From assembly GCA_965248855.1 (NCBI GenBank), contig CBDFKQ010000011.1, positions 62,001 through 126,000 of the forward strand: a stretch of 64,000 nucleotides of DNA. The letters run 5' to 3'. Positions within the stretch are counted from its first letter, which is position 1. Each line of letters starts with the position of its first letter. The translations under genes were made by a program, and so were the position numbers. Below the pieces are notes generated by a model. That model searched no databases, was not told the DNA's origin, and saw only the letters and a program-made list of their open reading frames with translations. Positions 1 through 8,093 of the stretch are shown one piece after another. The DNA comes from CBDFKQ01 sp965248855. GTDB taxonomy: Bacteria > Bacteroidota > Bacteroidia > Cytophagales > 172606-1.

Positions 1-2
1 AA

Positions 3-128
3 TGGGCAGGGTTATACGAAAAGCAACAACAATATTTGTATGTAAATAGAGGATTCGGGTATATTGGATTTCCCGGTAGAGTTGGTATTTTACCGGAGAT
101 TACAATTATGGAATTAAAAAAATCATAA
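3..128 (+). CDS. Metallophosphoesterase, C-terminal end (partial)
   Basis: Only the last 41 codons are in the window, running in from the left edge and ending in TAA. The visible residues include NRGFGYIGFPGRVGILPEI, which matches my memory of the C-terminal end of calcineurin-like metallophosphoesterases of the YkuE type in Bacteroidota (the asparagine/glycine-rich last strand). No catalytic motif is visible because the metal-binding blocks lie upstream. The family assignment rests on this tail only. Confidence 0.55.
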   Translation, partial: WAGLYEKQQQYLYVNRGFGYIGFPGRVGILPEITIMELKKS

Positions 129-184
129 TATTTTGAACAAAAATTATAAAATTACGTTTTGATATTACATATATACAAATAATA

Positions 185-1042
185 ATGAAAAAAATAATAT
201 TAGCCTTTGTTTTACTTAGTGTAATTACAGCCTTTATCCCTAAGAAATCAAAACAAGAAAAGATAACTGTATGCCATGATGATGCCACAGTAGACTTTGC
301 AAAATTTGCCCTTGATAAAAATTTTATTGCTGCGCATGATTCCCCTCAAATAATTTCTTTTGAAAGTAAAGCAGGAGGCAAATCAATAACTTTTAAAACA
401 CCTGATGGACAAACTGCCTCGGGATACGAAATTAAGGTACCGGGTAACTCTAAGAAATGGCTTTTGGTTTATCAGGAGTGGTGGGGTTTAAACGATCACA
501 TTAAAATGGAATCAGAAAAACTTTTTAATGATTTAAAAGATGTAAATATTTTAGCTTTAGATATGTACGATGGTAAAGTTGCAACCGACCCGCAAACAGC
601 AGGAAAATTTATGCAGGAAGCAAAACCAGAACGTTTAGATGCCATTACGAAAGGAGGAATAGAACATACGGGCAAGGATGTTAAAATTGCAAGTATCGGT
701 TGGTGTTTTGGAGGTGGCAGATCTTTGCAATCTGCATTAGCCGAAGGTAAGGAAGCGGTAGGCTGCGTTATGTATTATGGCATGCCTGAAAAAGATATTG
801 AAAAATTGAAAACATTAAATTGTGATGTATTGGGAATATTTGCTGAGCAAGACAAACATATCACCCCTGAAATTGCGAAAGAATTTGAAAAAAATATGAA
901 CAACGCAGGTAAGAAAATTACCATTAAATTATACAATGCCGTACATGGTTTTGCCAATCCCAGTAATCCAAAATATGATAAGGAAGCTACTGCTGATGCA
1001 TATAATTTGACAATCAATTACTTAAAACAAAAATTTAAATAA
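185..1042 (+). CDS. Dienelactone hydrolase family protein, secreted
   Basis: Alpha/beta hydrolase of the dienelactone hydrolase family, 285 aa. The start gives a short hydrophobic N-terminus (MKKIILAFVLLSVITAF), so export is likely. The catalytic triad is readable: nucleophile Cys174 in GWCFGGG, Asp223 in EQDKHI and His254 in HGFANP; Glu98 in QEWWG corresponds to the conserved glutamate before the triad. About 60 residues precede the hydrolase core, which is longer than the minimal 230-aa enzyme. It stands alone between a phosphoesterase gene and a small unknown gene. The family acts on lactones and other esters; the real substrate cannot be told. Confidence 0.85.
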   Translation: MKKIILAFVLLSVITAFIPKKSKQEKITVCHDDATVDFAKFALDKNFIAAHDSPQIISFESKAGGKSITFKTPDGQTASGYEIKVPGNSKKWLLVYQEWWGLNDHIKMESEKLFNDLKDVNILALDMYDGKVATDPQTAGKFMQEAKPERLDAITKGGIEHTGKDVKIASIGWCFGGGRSLQSALAEGKEAVGCVMYYGMPEKDIEKLKTLNCDVLGIFAEQDKHITPEIAKEFEKNMNNAGKKITIKLYNAVHGFANPSNPKYDKEATADAYNLTINYLKQKFK

Positions 1043-1136
1043 AATTAAACTTTTCCTATAATTATTATAAAATTTTCCTACGAAATTCCCGTGTAAGTTT
1101 TCTTAAATGATTACAAAAAAATACTTTTTTTAAGCT

Positions 1137-1166
1137 ATTGTTTTTAAAAAAGTATTTTTAGTTTTG
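1137..1166 (+). promoter_or_regulatory. Bacteroidota-type promoter
   Basis: An ATTG -33-like box (1137-1140), an 18-bp spacer and TAGTTTTG (1159-1166), a full match to the TANNTTTG -7 consensus of Bacteroidota sigma factors. It lies about 80 bases before the small gene at 1247. Motif match only. Confidence 0.45.
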
Positions 1167-1246
1167 CTCAGAGTAAATATCAACCATTTAAGAAAAAAAT
1201 TAATTATTCTTTTTAATTTTTTTATTTAATTGAAAAATTATTTTTG

Positions 1247-1621
1247 ATGAATTTGTTCGAACAAAAACCTGTATGTATAGAGCTGGATGAAGCAGCAAGA
1301 ACATTAAGTATAACTTTTTCGGATGCCAGAACTTCAAAAAATGAATTTAAGCATACAGTTGAAAAAGTAATGCGATTAGGTGGGCAAACAGAGATTGATC
1401 CCGGTTTTGATACTATCTATTTAAAAAGTAATTCGCCAAATACTATTAAATTTCTTGGGGATTATCTTGCAAAGAGTTTTCAACGTTTTAAAAAAATTGC
1501 TTCTGCACCTCAAAAAATGCTCGATACGGTTGAAAAAAACCTTCAGGTGAGGTGTGTATATAATGAAATTGAGGTAATGAAATTCAGTTATAATAAATTA
1601 ACTGATTCATTTGAGTGGTAG
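1247..1621 (+). CDS. Small conserved-looking hypothetical protein
   Basis: A 124-aa protein of unknown function. I chose the ATG at 1247 over the TTG three bases upstream. The sequence is soluble-looking, with no signal peptide or membrane segment; residues 10-50 alternate short strands and a helix, and the C-terminal half is rich in Lys and Phe (FQRFKKIASAPQKMLDTVEKN). A good promoter lies upstream. It is followed by the QueD-like gene on the same strand with a 126-bp gap. I do not recognise a domain. Confidence 0.6.
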   Translation: MNLFEQKPVCIELDEAARTLSITFSDARTSKNEFKHTVEKVMRLGGQTEIDPGFDTIYLKSNSPNTIKFLGDYLAKSFQRFKKIASAPQKMLDTVEKNLQVRCVYNEIEVMKFSYNKLTDSFEW

Positions 1622-1747
1622 AAATTATTAATATTGGCTTTATATCATTAATAAATAGGTAATTTTTTATAATTTTACCTTTTAATTTATTATTGGTACT
1701 AATTATTTCAATTGAATTTTTGTTCTATTGGAAATGCCATTGTTAAT

Positions 1748-2167
1748 ATGATATACGTAAGCAGGAAGGAATATTTTAATGCAGCCCACAAACTTTATAA
1801 CCCTACTTGGGATAAGGCAAAAAACGATGAAGTTTTCGGCCCTTGTGCAAACGAATATTTTCACGGTCATAATTTTGAATTAACAGTTACTGTTAAAGGA
1901 AAGCCTGACCCGGAAACGGGATTTGTTATTGACTTAAAAAAATTAAGCATTTTAGTTAAAAAACTTGTGATCGATAAAGTCGATCATAAAAATTTAAACA
2001 TGGATGTTGATTTTATGAAGGGAAAGATGACAAGTTGTGAAATCTTTGTAATAGAAATTTGGAAGATATTAGCACCCGCCATTAAAGAATCTGCTGCATT
2101 TGCAAATTTACATTCCTTGTTGTTAAAAGAAACTGAAAAGAACTTTGTGGAATACTTTGGAGAATAA
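1748..2167 (+). CDS. 6-pyruvoyl-tetrahydropterin synthase / QueD family
   Basis: A 139-aa enzyme of the T-fold PTPS/QueD family, which converts dihydroneopterin triphosphate to 6-pyruvoyl- or 6-carboxy-tetrahydropterin (tetrahydrobiopterin or queuosine pathways). The zinc ligands are visible as His14 (FNAAHKL) and His39/His41 (HGHNF), with the likely catalytic Cys33 (GPCANEYFHGH) and the downstream DHKNLN motif. The ATG at 1748 begins with the usual MIYVSRKEYFNAAH, so the 12 codons upstream are unlikely to be translated. Biopterin versus queuosine function cannot be settled here. A strong terminator follows. Confidence 0.85.
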   Translation: MIYVSRKEYFNAAHKLYNPTWDKAKNDEVFGPCANEYFHGHNFELTVTVKGKPDPETGFVIDLKKLSILVKKLVIDKVDHKNLNMDVDFMKGKMTSCEIFVIEIWKILAPAIKESAAFANLHSLLLKETEKNFVEYFGE

Positions 2168-2181
2168 TTTCATTATCATAT

Positions 2182-2221
2182 AAAAAAAACCCATTCAATT
2201 TTACTTGAATGGGTTTTTTTT
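2182..2221 (+). terminator. Intrinsic terminator after the PTPS-like gene
   Basis: Perfect stem formed by AAAACCCATTCAA and TTGAATGGGTTTT around a 6-base loop, flanked by an A-run and a T-run. It lies 15 bases after the stop codon and would work in both directions. Confidence 0.85.
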
Positions 2222-2279
2222 ATACCTTAATTTTTGTAAAAAATATTATTTTATTGATTCTTGATTACATTTGTTCACC

Positions 2280-3398
2280 ATGAAATATTATATTATTGCA
2301 GGAGAAAAATCGGGTGACTTACATGCTGCGAACTTAATTAAAAAGATAAAAAATAAAGATTCATTCGCATTATTTAGAGGATTTGGAGGAGATGACATGC
2401 GTAACCAAGGCGTTGAAATTATAAAGCATTATAAGGAGATGGCTTTTATGGGTTTCTTAGAAGTGGTAAAAAATTTAACCAGCATTTTTAAAAATATTAA
2501 TTTATGTAAGACAGATATTGCCGCTTTTAAACCGGATGTTATTATTTTGGTTGATTACCCGGGGTTTAATATGCGAATCGCTGAATATGCACATAAAAAT
2601 AATTTTAAAGTTTTTTATTATATATCTCCTAAAATATGGGCATGGAATACAAAAAGGGCATTTAAAATAAAGAAATTTGTTGATAAAATGTTTGTGATAT
2701 TTCCATTTGAAGCAGAATTCTATAAAAAATTTAATTATAAAGTAGATTATGTCGGCAATCCTTTACTTGATTCCATTGCCCAATTTAAGTCTTCCGGAAA
2801 CTTTTATAGCCAAAATAATATTAGTTCCGATAAGCCAATTATAGCAGTACTGCCGGGTAGTCGCAAACAAGAATTACAATATATTTTACCTCAATTAAAA
2901 GAAGTTTTCAATAGATTTCCTGATTATCAGTTTATTATTGGTGGAGTAAGTACACTTAATCCATCTTATTATAATATACTATTGGAAGGTTTAGATATTA
3001 AAATTGTTTACGATCAAACTTATGATTTGCTTTCGCAAGCTGTGGCAGGCTTAATTAAATCGGGAACATCTACTTTAGAGGCTGCGTTATTTACTTTACC
3101 TCAAGTAGTTTGTTATAAAGCATCTAATTTTTCATATCAAATCGCCAAACGTTTAATTAAGGTAAAATATATTTCCCTTGTAAATTTAGTTGCCGATAAA
3201 AAAGTGGTAACTGAATTGATTCAAGATGATTTGAACCCAACATTAATAACCACCGAATTAGAAAAAATTTTACCCGGGAAAAACGAAAGGTATATAATGG
3301 AGGAAGAATATAAAAATCTTAAATTACTTTTAGGTAATGCGGGAGCCTCAGAAAAGGCAGCAATATTAATGGTTGAGTATCTGGAAGAGAAAGTTTAA
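2280..3398 (+). CDS. lpxB: Lipid-A-disaccharide synthase
   Basis: A 372-aa GT19-family glycosyltransferase that condenses UDP-2,3-diacylglucosamine with lipid X to make lipid A disaccharide at the inner membrane. The N-terminal AGEKSGDLHAANL motif, SPKIWAWN near residue 120, the PGSRKQEL donor-site motif and SGTSTLEAAL are all present, and the length is normal. I use the ATG at 2280; the TTG three codons upstream only adds MFT. It confirms a Gram-negative envelope. It lies alone after a terminator, followed by fumC at a 62-bp gap. Confidence 0.93.
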   Translation: MKYYIIAGEKSGDLHAANLIKKIKNKDSFALFRGFGGDDMRNQGVEIIKHYKEMAFMGFLEVVKNLTSIFKNINLCKTDIAAFKPDVIILVDYPGFNMRIAEYAHKNNFKVFYYISPKIWAWNTKRAFKIKKFVDKMFVIFPFEAEFYKKFNYKVDYVGNPLLDSIAQFKSSGNFYSQNNISSDKPIIAVLPGSRKQELQYILPQLKEVFNRFPDYQFIIGGVSTLNPSYYNILLEGLDIKIVYDQTYDLLSQAVAGLIKSGTSTLEAALFTLPQVVCYKASNFSYQIAKRLIKVKYISLVNLVADKKVVTELIQDDLNPTLITTELEKILPGKNERYIMEEEYKNLKLLLGNAGASEKAAILMVEYLEEKV

Positions 3399-3460
3399 AT
3401 TTTAATTTGAAAGTTAATTCACTTAATATTATTTCGCAAAAATTTTAAAAATTTTATAAA

Positions 3461-4855
3461 ATGGAATTTAGAATTGAACATGATACAATGGGTGAGGTAA
3501 AAGTACCTGCCGATAAATATTGGGGTGCACAAACCCAACGCTCAAAAGAAAACTTTACAATAGGCGGTCATTATATGCCTATAGAAATAATCCGGGCATT
3601 TGCTATCTTAAAAAAAGCTGCAGCCCAGGCAAATGAAGAATTAACGGTTTTAACAAAAGAAAAATCTTCAATAATTCAACAAATTTGCGATGAAATTTTG
3701 GAAGGTAATCTCGACGATCAGTTTCCATTAGTTGTATGGCAAACGGGCTCAGGCACGCAATCCAACATGAATGTAAATGAAGTTATTGCGAACCGTGCTC
3801 ACGTAGTATTGGGTGGAAATTTAATGGATGAAAAGAAAAAAATCCATCCTAACGATGATGTAAATAAATCACAATCATCTAATGATACTTTTCCAACCGC
3901 TATGAGTATAGCTGCTTATAAAATGGTTGTTGAACATACAATACCTCCTATTCAAAAACTAAGGGATACTTTAAATGAAAAATCCCTGGCATTTAATGAC
4001 GTGATAAAAATTGGAAGAACTCATTTTATGGACGCCACTCCTTTAACATTGGGCCAAGAGTTTTCCGGTTATGTAACCCAATTAGATCATGGATTAAAAC
4101 ATTTAAAAGATACTTTAACTCACTTAGCCGAATTGGCATTGGGCGGTACTGCTGTTGGAACCGGTTTGAATACTCCAAAAGGATATTCAGAGCTTGTTGC
4201 ACAAAAAATAGCAAATTTAACAAATCATCCTTTTATAACAGCTCCAAATAAATTTGAAAGTCTTGCTGCGCATGATGCTGCTGTTGCTACATCAGGTGCT
4301 TTTAAAGGATTGGCAGTATCATTAATGAAAATAGCAAATGATGTTAGAATGCTTGCATCAGGGCCAAGGGCAGGAATTGCAGAACTTTTAATACCGGAGA
4401 ATGAACCAGGTTCTTCAATCATGCCCGGGAAAGTAAACCCAACACAATGTGAAGCACTCACTATGGTTTGTGCGCAAGTGATAGGAAATGATGCTGCCAT
4501 TACTATTGGTGGTATGAGCGGACATTTTGAATTAAATGTATTTAAACCTGTTATTATTTTTAATTTATTAATGGCCGGCAGGTTACTTGGCGATGCTTGT
4601 GATAGTTTTGATAAACACTGTGCAATAGGTATAGAGCCAAATTTCCCGATTATAGAACGAAATCTTGAAAATTCTTTAATGTTGGTAACCGCCTTAAATA
4701 CTCACATCGGTTATGAAAATGCTGCTAAAATAGCTAAGAAGGCACATAAAGAAGGAACCTCTTTGCGCCAAGCTGCTATTTCTTTAGGCCTTGTGACAAA
4801 TGAACAGTTTGATGAATGGGTAGTGCCGAAAGATATGATAGGAAGTTTAAAATAG
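3461..4855 (+). CDS. fumC: Fumarate hydratase class II
   Basis: A 464-aa iron-independent fumarase of the TCA cycle (fumarate to malate). Family hallmarks are GSGTQSNMNVNEV, the active-site loop GSSIMPGKVNPTQCE, TAMSIAA, and the C-terminal KAHKEGTSLRQAA region. The length is exactly that of the family, and the start MEFRIEHDTMGEVKVPADKYWGAQT is the canonical N-terminus. A perfect inverted repeat follows the stop. Aspartase and argininosuccinate lyase are relatives, but the combination of motifs fits FumC. Confidence 0.95.
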   Translation: MEFRIEHDTMGEVKVPADKYWGAQTQRSKENFTIGGHYMPIEIIRAFAILKKAAAQANEELTVLTKEKSSIIQQICDEILEGNLDDQFPLVVWQTGSGTQSNMNVNEVIANRAHVVLGGNLMDEKKKIHPNDDVNKSQSSNDTFPTAMSIAAYKMVVEHTIPPIQKLRDTLNEKSLAFNDVIKIGRTHFMDATPLTLGQEFSGYVTQLDHGLKHLKDTLTHLAELALGGTAVGTGLNTPKGYSELVAQKIANLTNHPFITAPNKFESLAAHDAAVATSGAFKGLAVSLMKIANDVRMLASGPRAGIAELLIPENEPGSSIMPGKVNPTQCEALTMVCAQVIGNDAAITIGGMSGHFELNVFKPVIIFNLLMAGRLLGDACDSFDKHCAIGIEPNFPIIERNLENSLMLVTALNTHIGYENAAKIAKKAHKEGTSLRQAAISLGLVTNEQFDEWVVPKDMIGSLK

Positions 4856-4857
4856 TA

Positions 4858-4905
4858 AATTTAGTTTTTTAACCCTTGATTCTTCAAGGGTTAAAAAACT
4901 AAATT
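4858..4905. terminator. Terminator hairpin after fumC
   Basis: Two 22-base arms that are exact reverse complements (4858-4879 and 4884-4905) around a 4-base loop, with T-runs in both orientations. It starts 3 bases after the fumC stop and can serve fumC and, from the other side, the HxlR gene. Confidence 0.8.
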
Positions 4906-5052
4906 AATCTAATCTTAAAACTACGATTAATTCTCTGAAAATATTAAAAGATAATCTTAAGAAGAAATGTCGGTTTTCATTTCAATATAACGGGAAATGG
5001 CCTGTGTTCTAGACCATTTTTCGGATTGGCTATACTATTCGAGGAAAAAAAA

Positions 5053-5454
5053 TTACTTTAATTTAGGAAAATCTTTTAAACTTTTGAAAAGCGGCTCTTC
5101 TTTTTTACGACCGTCTTCAATGGCCCAATTAGCCATTGCGTATAAGACAGGTCGTAATCCTTCCCCAGACTTCGTTAAACTATAAATAACGTGAGGAGGA
5201 ATTTTTTGTAATGATTCTCGTAACACTAAACCATCAGTTTCTAATTGTTTCAAATGTTGTATCAACATTTTTTCGGTGATGTGTGGCATTGCCTTTTTCA
5301 ATTCTCCATAACGCTTACTTCCTGACAATAAATGAAACAAGATAATTGGCTTCCAATAACTACCAATTTTTTCCATTACGTAAGTAACAGGGCATAGTTT
5401 AAAAACAGTTTGTTTATTAAATTGAATTGTTGAACTCTCTTTTACCTCCGTCAT
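5053..5454 (-). CDS. HxlR-family transcriptional regulator
   Basis: A 133-aa winged-helix regulator of the HxlR/MarR-like family, many members of which respond to electrophiles or redox stress through a cysteine in the N-terminal CPVTYVMEKIGSYWKP segment (Cys present at about residue 21). The HTH block runs from about 40 to 95 (ELKKAMPHITEKMLIQHLKQLETDGLV) and the wing contains YSLTKSGEGL. It is divergently arranged with an NAD(P)-binding protein; the intergenic space carries a near-palindromic GTAC element, so it probably represses itself and that gene. Confidence 0.88.
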   Translation of the reverse strand: MTEVKESSTIQFNKQTVFKLCPVTYVMEKIGSYWKPIILFHLLSGSKRYGELKKAMPHITEKMLIQHLKQLETDGLVLRESLQKIPPHVIYSLTKSGEGLRPVLYAMANWAIEDGRKKEEPLFKSLKDFPKLK

Positions 5455-5476
5455 ATTTATACCTACTTTAGGGTTA

Positions 5477-5511
5477 GTACTCGTATTTTAGTAAATACAA
5501 AAGTACCTTTA
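5477..5511. promoter_or_regulatory. Putative HxlR operator and divergent promoter
   Basis: Between the divergent genes lie GTACTCGTATTT and AAATACAAAAGTAC around a TAGT centre, an inverted repeat with GTAC ends like many HxlR sites. TACCTTTA (5504-5511) is a one-mismatch -7 box for the rightward gene and overlaps the right arm, so binding would block it. Confidence 0.5.
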
Positions 5512-5542
5512 CGCCCGATATAAAACAATAAATTTAAAAAAA

Positions 5543-6178
5543 ATGGATAAAATAATCGTATTTGGTGCAACAGGCGGCACAGGCAAACAAGTAGTAGCAC
5601 AAGCTCTTCAAGCAGGATATAAAGTAATAGTTGTTGTACGCAAACCGGAAACATTCAATATTACAAACTCACATTTAAATATTATTAAAGGTGATGTATT
5701 ACAGCCGGATACTTTTCAGAATGAAATTTCTGATGTTGATGCTATAATATCATGCCTGGGTATTCCTAAAGTTCAGGCAACAACATTATACTCAGAAAGT
5801 ATGCAAAATATTATTAATGCAATGGAAAAAAATAAAAAGGATAGAATTATTTGCATATCGTCCGGTGCAATAGATATTCCACCAAAAAGCTCTTTCATTA
5901 TGGCCTTCCTTTTGAAAAATGTGTTACAACGTATATACAAACCTGTTTATACAGATATGAAACTCATGGAAAGTAAATTGAAAAATTCTAAATTAAATTA
6001 CACGATTGTAAGAGCCCCCAAACTTACCGATGGTAAAAAGACGGGAAAGTATAAGGATATCACACAACAACCTTTACGTAAAATTCCAACAATATCAAGG
6101 GCTGACCTTGCAGACTTTATGCTTAAATGTATTAACAATCCAAAAACTAATAAATCTTCTATTGAAGTTGCATACTAA
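5543..6178 (+). CDS. NAD(P)-binding Rossmann-fold oxidoreductase (NmrA/SDR-like)
   Basis: A 211-aa atypical short-chain dehydrogenase of the NAD(P)H-binding family. The dinucleotide motif GATGGTGKQVVAQAL sits at residues 8-22, followed by VVVRKPETF and a GDVLQPDTFQ segment typical of NmrA-like proteins; IICISSGAID occupies the usual active-site strand. It is divergent from the HxlR gene and followed after 5 bases by a YCII-like gene, so the two are co-transcribed. A role in stress or xenobiotic reduction is inferred from context, not proven. Confidence 0.82.
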   Translation: MDKIIVFGATGGTGKQVVAQALQAGYKVIVVVRKPETFNITNSHLNIIKGDVLQPDTFQNEISDVDAIISCLGIPKVQATTLYSESMQNIINAMEKNKKDRIICISSGAIDIPPKSSFIMAFLLKNVLQRIYKPVYTDMKLMESKLKNSKLNYTIVRAPKLTDGKKTGKYKDITQQPLRKIPTISRADLADFMLKCINNPKTNKSSIEVAY

Positions 6179-6183
6179 ATACT

Positions 6184-6525
6184 ATGAAAATGAAAGAATA
6201 TATCTTAATAAATAGAGTTCCTGAATATTATGATAAATCCTACGCTCAAAAAATTAACGACACTTGGAACATCGTGACCCAAAAATGGAAAGAGGATGAA
6301 ATTTTTGTTTCAAGTTTTGTATTTCCAAGTGAAGGCTATGAAATTTCAGAAAGCGAAAGGATTATTAACAAAAAAAATGTATTAACGAACAACCTTAAAG
6401 TTGTAAGCCTAATTATTTTAAAAGCAGATAACTATGAAAGTGCCATTGAATTAGCAAAATCTTGTCCGCATATTGATCAATCAGGAACAGTAGAAATAAG
6501 AGAAATAATATTAAAACCATCATAA
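6184..6525 (+). CDS. YCII-related small protein
   Basis: A 113-aa protein resembling the YCII/DGPF fold (dimeric ferredoxin-like): the middle matches VSLIILKADNYESAIELAKSCPHIDQSGTVEIREI, the same helix-strand tail seen in the YCII protein at 31108. The usual DGPF signature is missing. It starts 5 bases after the NmrA-like gene. The biochemical function of the family is largely unknown. ATG at 6184 or at 6190 could be the start. Confidence 0.7.
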   Translation: MKMKEYILINRVPEYYDKSYAQKINDTWNIVTQKWKEDEIFVSSFVFPSEGYEISESERIINKKNVLTNNLKVVSLIILKADNYESAIELAKSCPHIDQSGTVEIREIILKPS

Positions 6526-6710
6526 GATAAACCATTCACCATTAGGCTTTACCTGACATGAGCTTCATTGAAAACAAGTTTTTATTTAATTTAACTATAC
6601 TCAATATTCGGAATCGCGAGTGCTATAATTAAGTGTATACTTTATATAAGTTCACAAAATTTTTACCCCGCCTGTAAATTAAGTAGCCTACAATTAGCTT
6701 TAAATAATAT

Positions 6711-6746
6711 TAAATTAGTGTCAGTATTATGCCTGACACTAATTTA
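6711..6746. terminator. Bidirectional terminator between convergent genes
   Basis: Exact 14-base arms TAAATTAGTGTCAG and CTGACACTAATTTA with an 8-base loop, in the 304-bp space between the rightward YCII-like gene and the leftward binding-protein gene. I see nothing else in this spacer. Confidence 0.75.
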
Positions 6747-6829
6747 TTAATTTAACAAATATATAAAAATGTAGCAAACCCTGCTTTCCCATAAATCACG
6801 CATAGATTTTAAGCTTAAAGCAAATATAA

Positions 6830-7774
6830 TCAATTACCTGCTGCAGTTTTTAATATATCCTTTTGTTTGGCAAGTGTTTTTTGATCAAAATCAATAAATC
6901 CGAACTGATGATTAAACTGCTGACCTTCATTTAAAATATAATTAATAAAAAGCTTCAAATTATTATTATCTGAATTGATTACTTTTGGATATGAAATATT
7001 AACATATTCAACAGGTATAGCTGTATGTTTTTCACTTTCCAAGCCGGCAATTAATTCATCCAAATTTTCATAAATATTTTCATCGGCATCCAACTTACCG
7101 TTTTCATTAAGGTCAAGCGGAATTACTTTTATTCCCGGCTTCACTTTTCTTGATGTAAGGTCATAAATAAAAACCGGCACATTGTATGTTAAGCCACTTG
7201 AATCTTTTAAAATTGCATTTATTAGATGCTTATCATCACCACTTACTCCCTTCCCTATGATATTATCCTGGGTAAATCCATAATGAGAAGCAAATGTGGT
7301 AGGTGCGCAGGCTTTTTGTTCTCTCGTATAAATGGTAGGTTGGAATTTGTTTTTTTTCTTTTTTTCTTTTCCGGTGCTTTCAAAAATATCTTTTTCAAAA
7401 AATAAATCTTTAATATCCTTCTCCCTTAAACCTTTAGCATATTCATTAATTAAGGGATTATTGGCGTTTGCTACAGGAAGCAATGCATATTTACTGATAT
7501 TAATCGTTGTATAGCCTTGCTTAACTTCATTTGGAAGTAATTTATGCGCGTTAATAACAATATTTCCGCTGTCGGGTGTTACCAATCCTCTTGGCAGTAT
7601 TTTAACTTCAACATCCGGATATTTAATTTTAAACTCACTTATCCATTTTTCGACCAATGGGTAAGTAAATCTGGTTCCTGTTATTAGTACTTTTCCGTTT
7701 TGCGCAGTTTGAGCAAATGAATTTGAATAAATTATTACTAGAATTAAAATCTTTATATATCTAAATTTTTTCAT
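6830..7774 (-). CDS. Orphan PstS-like periplasmic binding protein with EF-hand loop (copy 1)
   Basis: A 314-aa exported protein; I start at MKKFRYIKILILVII, which gives a clean signal peptide ending SFAQ, rather than the long in-frame extension that runs through the leader. It resembles PstS-like solute-binding proteins (ITGTRFTYPLVEKWISEFK near residue 31, TIYTREQKACAPTTFASHYGF around 147). Residues 221-232 (DLNENGKLDADE) form a complete EF-hand-type calcium loop. No ABC permease or ATPase is nearby. A close paralogue lies at 24679. A poly-Cys leader ORF and a CTCTA-N9-TAGAG site precede it, so sulfate or a sulfur-containing ligand is a reasonable guess; phosphate is the alternative. Confidence 0.8.
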   Translation of the reverse strand: MKKFRYIKILILVIIYSNSFAQTAQNGKVLITGTRFTYPLVEKWISEFKIKYPDVEVKILPRGLVTPDSGNIVINAHKLLPNEVKQGYTTINISKYALLPVANANNPLINEYAKGLREKDIKDLFFEKDIFESTGKEKKKKNKFQPTIYTREQKACAPTTFASHYGFTQDNIIGKGVSGDDKHLINAILKDSSGLTYNVPVFIYDLTSRKVKPGIKVIPLDLNENGKLDADENIYENLDELIAGLESEKHTAIPVEYVNISYPKVINSDNNNLKLFINYILNEGQQFNHQFGFIDFDQKTLAKQKDILKTAAGN

Positions 7775-7842
7775 TTTTTTAAGTTTTTTCGTTTTTAAAT
7801 AATAGTGCATTTTAACTGCACAGTATAATATACCCCTCTTAA

Positions 7843-7923
7843 TCAGCAACAACAATTGCATAATTTCTGAATTGAGAAATTTTTAGTGCGCAACTTTTTT
7901 TTTTGATAAATAGATGCTTCCAT
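7843..7923 (-). CDS. Poly-cysteine leader peptide C
   Basis: A 26-codon ORF: ATG at 7923, reading MEASIYQKKKLRTKNFSIQK and then L-C-N-C-C-C followed by TGA. Four of the last five sense codons are Cys (TGC AAT TGT TGT TGC). It ends 68 bases before the start of the binding-protein gene and begins about 23 bases after the predicted transcription start. Ribosome stalling at the Cys codons during cysteine shortage would be the regulatory signal; this is inference from the pattern shared with the leaders at 10288 and 24479. Confidence 0.72.
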   Translation of the reverse strand: MEASIYQKKKLRTKNFSIQKLCNCCC

Positions 7924-7952
7924 TTTAAAAGTATTTTTTTATAAAATTTTTA

Positions 7953-7994
7953 CAAAGTAAATAGAATAATTTCAACTCTACAAACTTGATAGAG
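7953..7994 (-). promoter_or_regulatory. Promoter with CTCTA-N9-TAGAG operator for the copy 1 binding protein
   Basis: Read on the minus strand: CTCTATCAAGTTTGTAGAG (7994-7976), whose centre contains the -33 box TTTG (7984-7981), a 20-bp spacer, then TTACTTTG (7960-7953), one mismatch from TANNTTTG. The operator therefore covers the -33 box. Same palindrome and spacing as at 10169 and, with one changed base, at 24457 and 10490. Confidence 0.6.
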
Positions 7995-8093
7995 AAATGT
8001 ATAATTTTTTTTTTCGTTTTCTTCCTTTTATATTTTTAAAGTAGTGAGGGTTAAAGAAAGAATTATTCTTTTTAAGTTAAATCCACTGTGAAG

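Noticed and set aside
7775..7861. N-terminal extension of the binding protein starting MQLLLLIKRG
   Set aside because: It would overlap the poly-Cys leader in another frame and put 29 residues before a perfect signal peptide.
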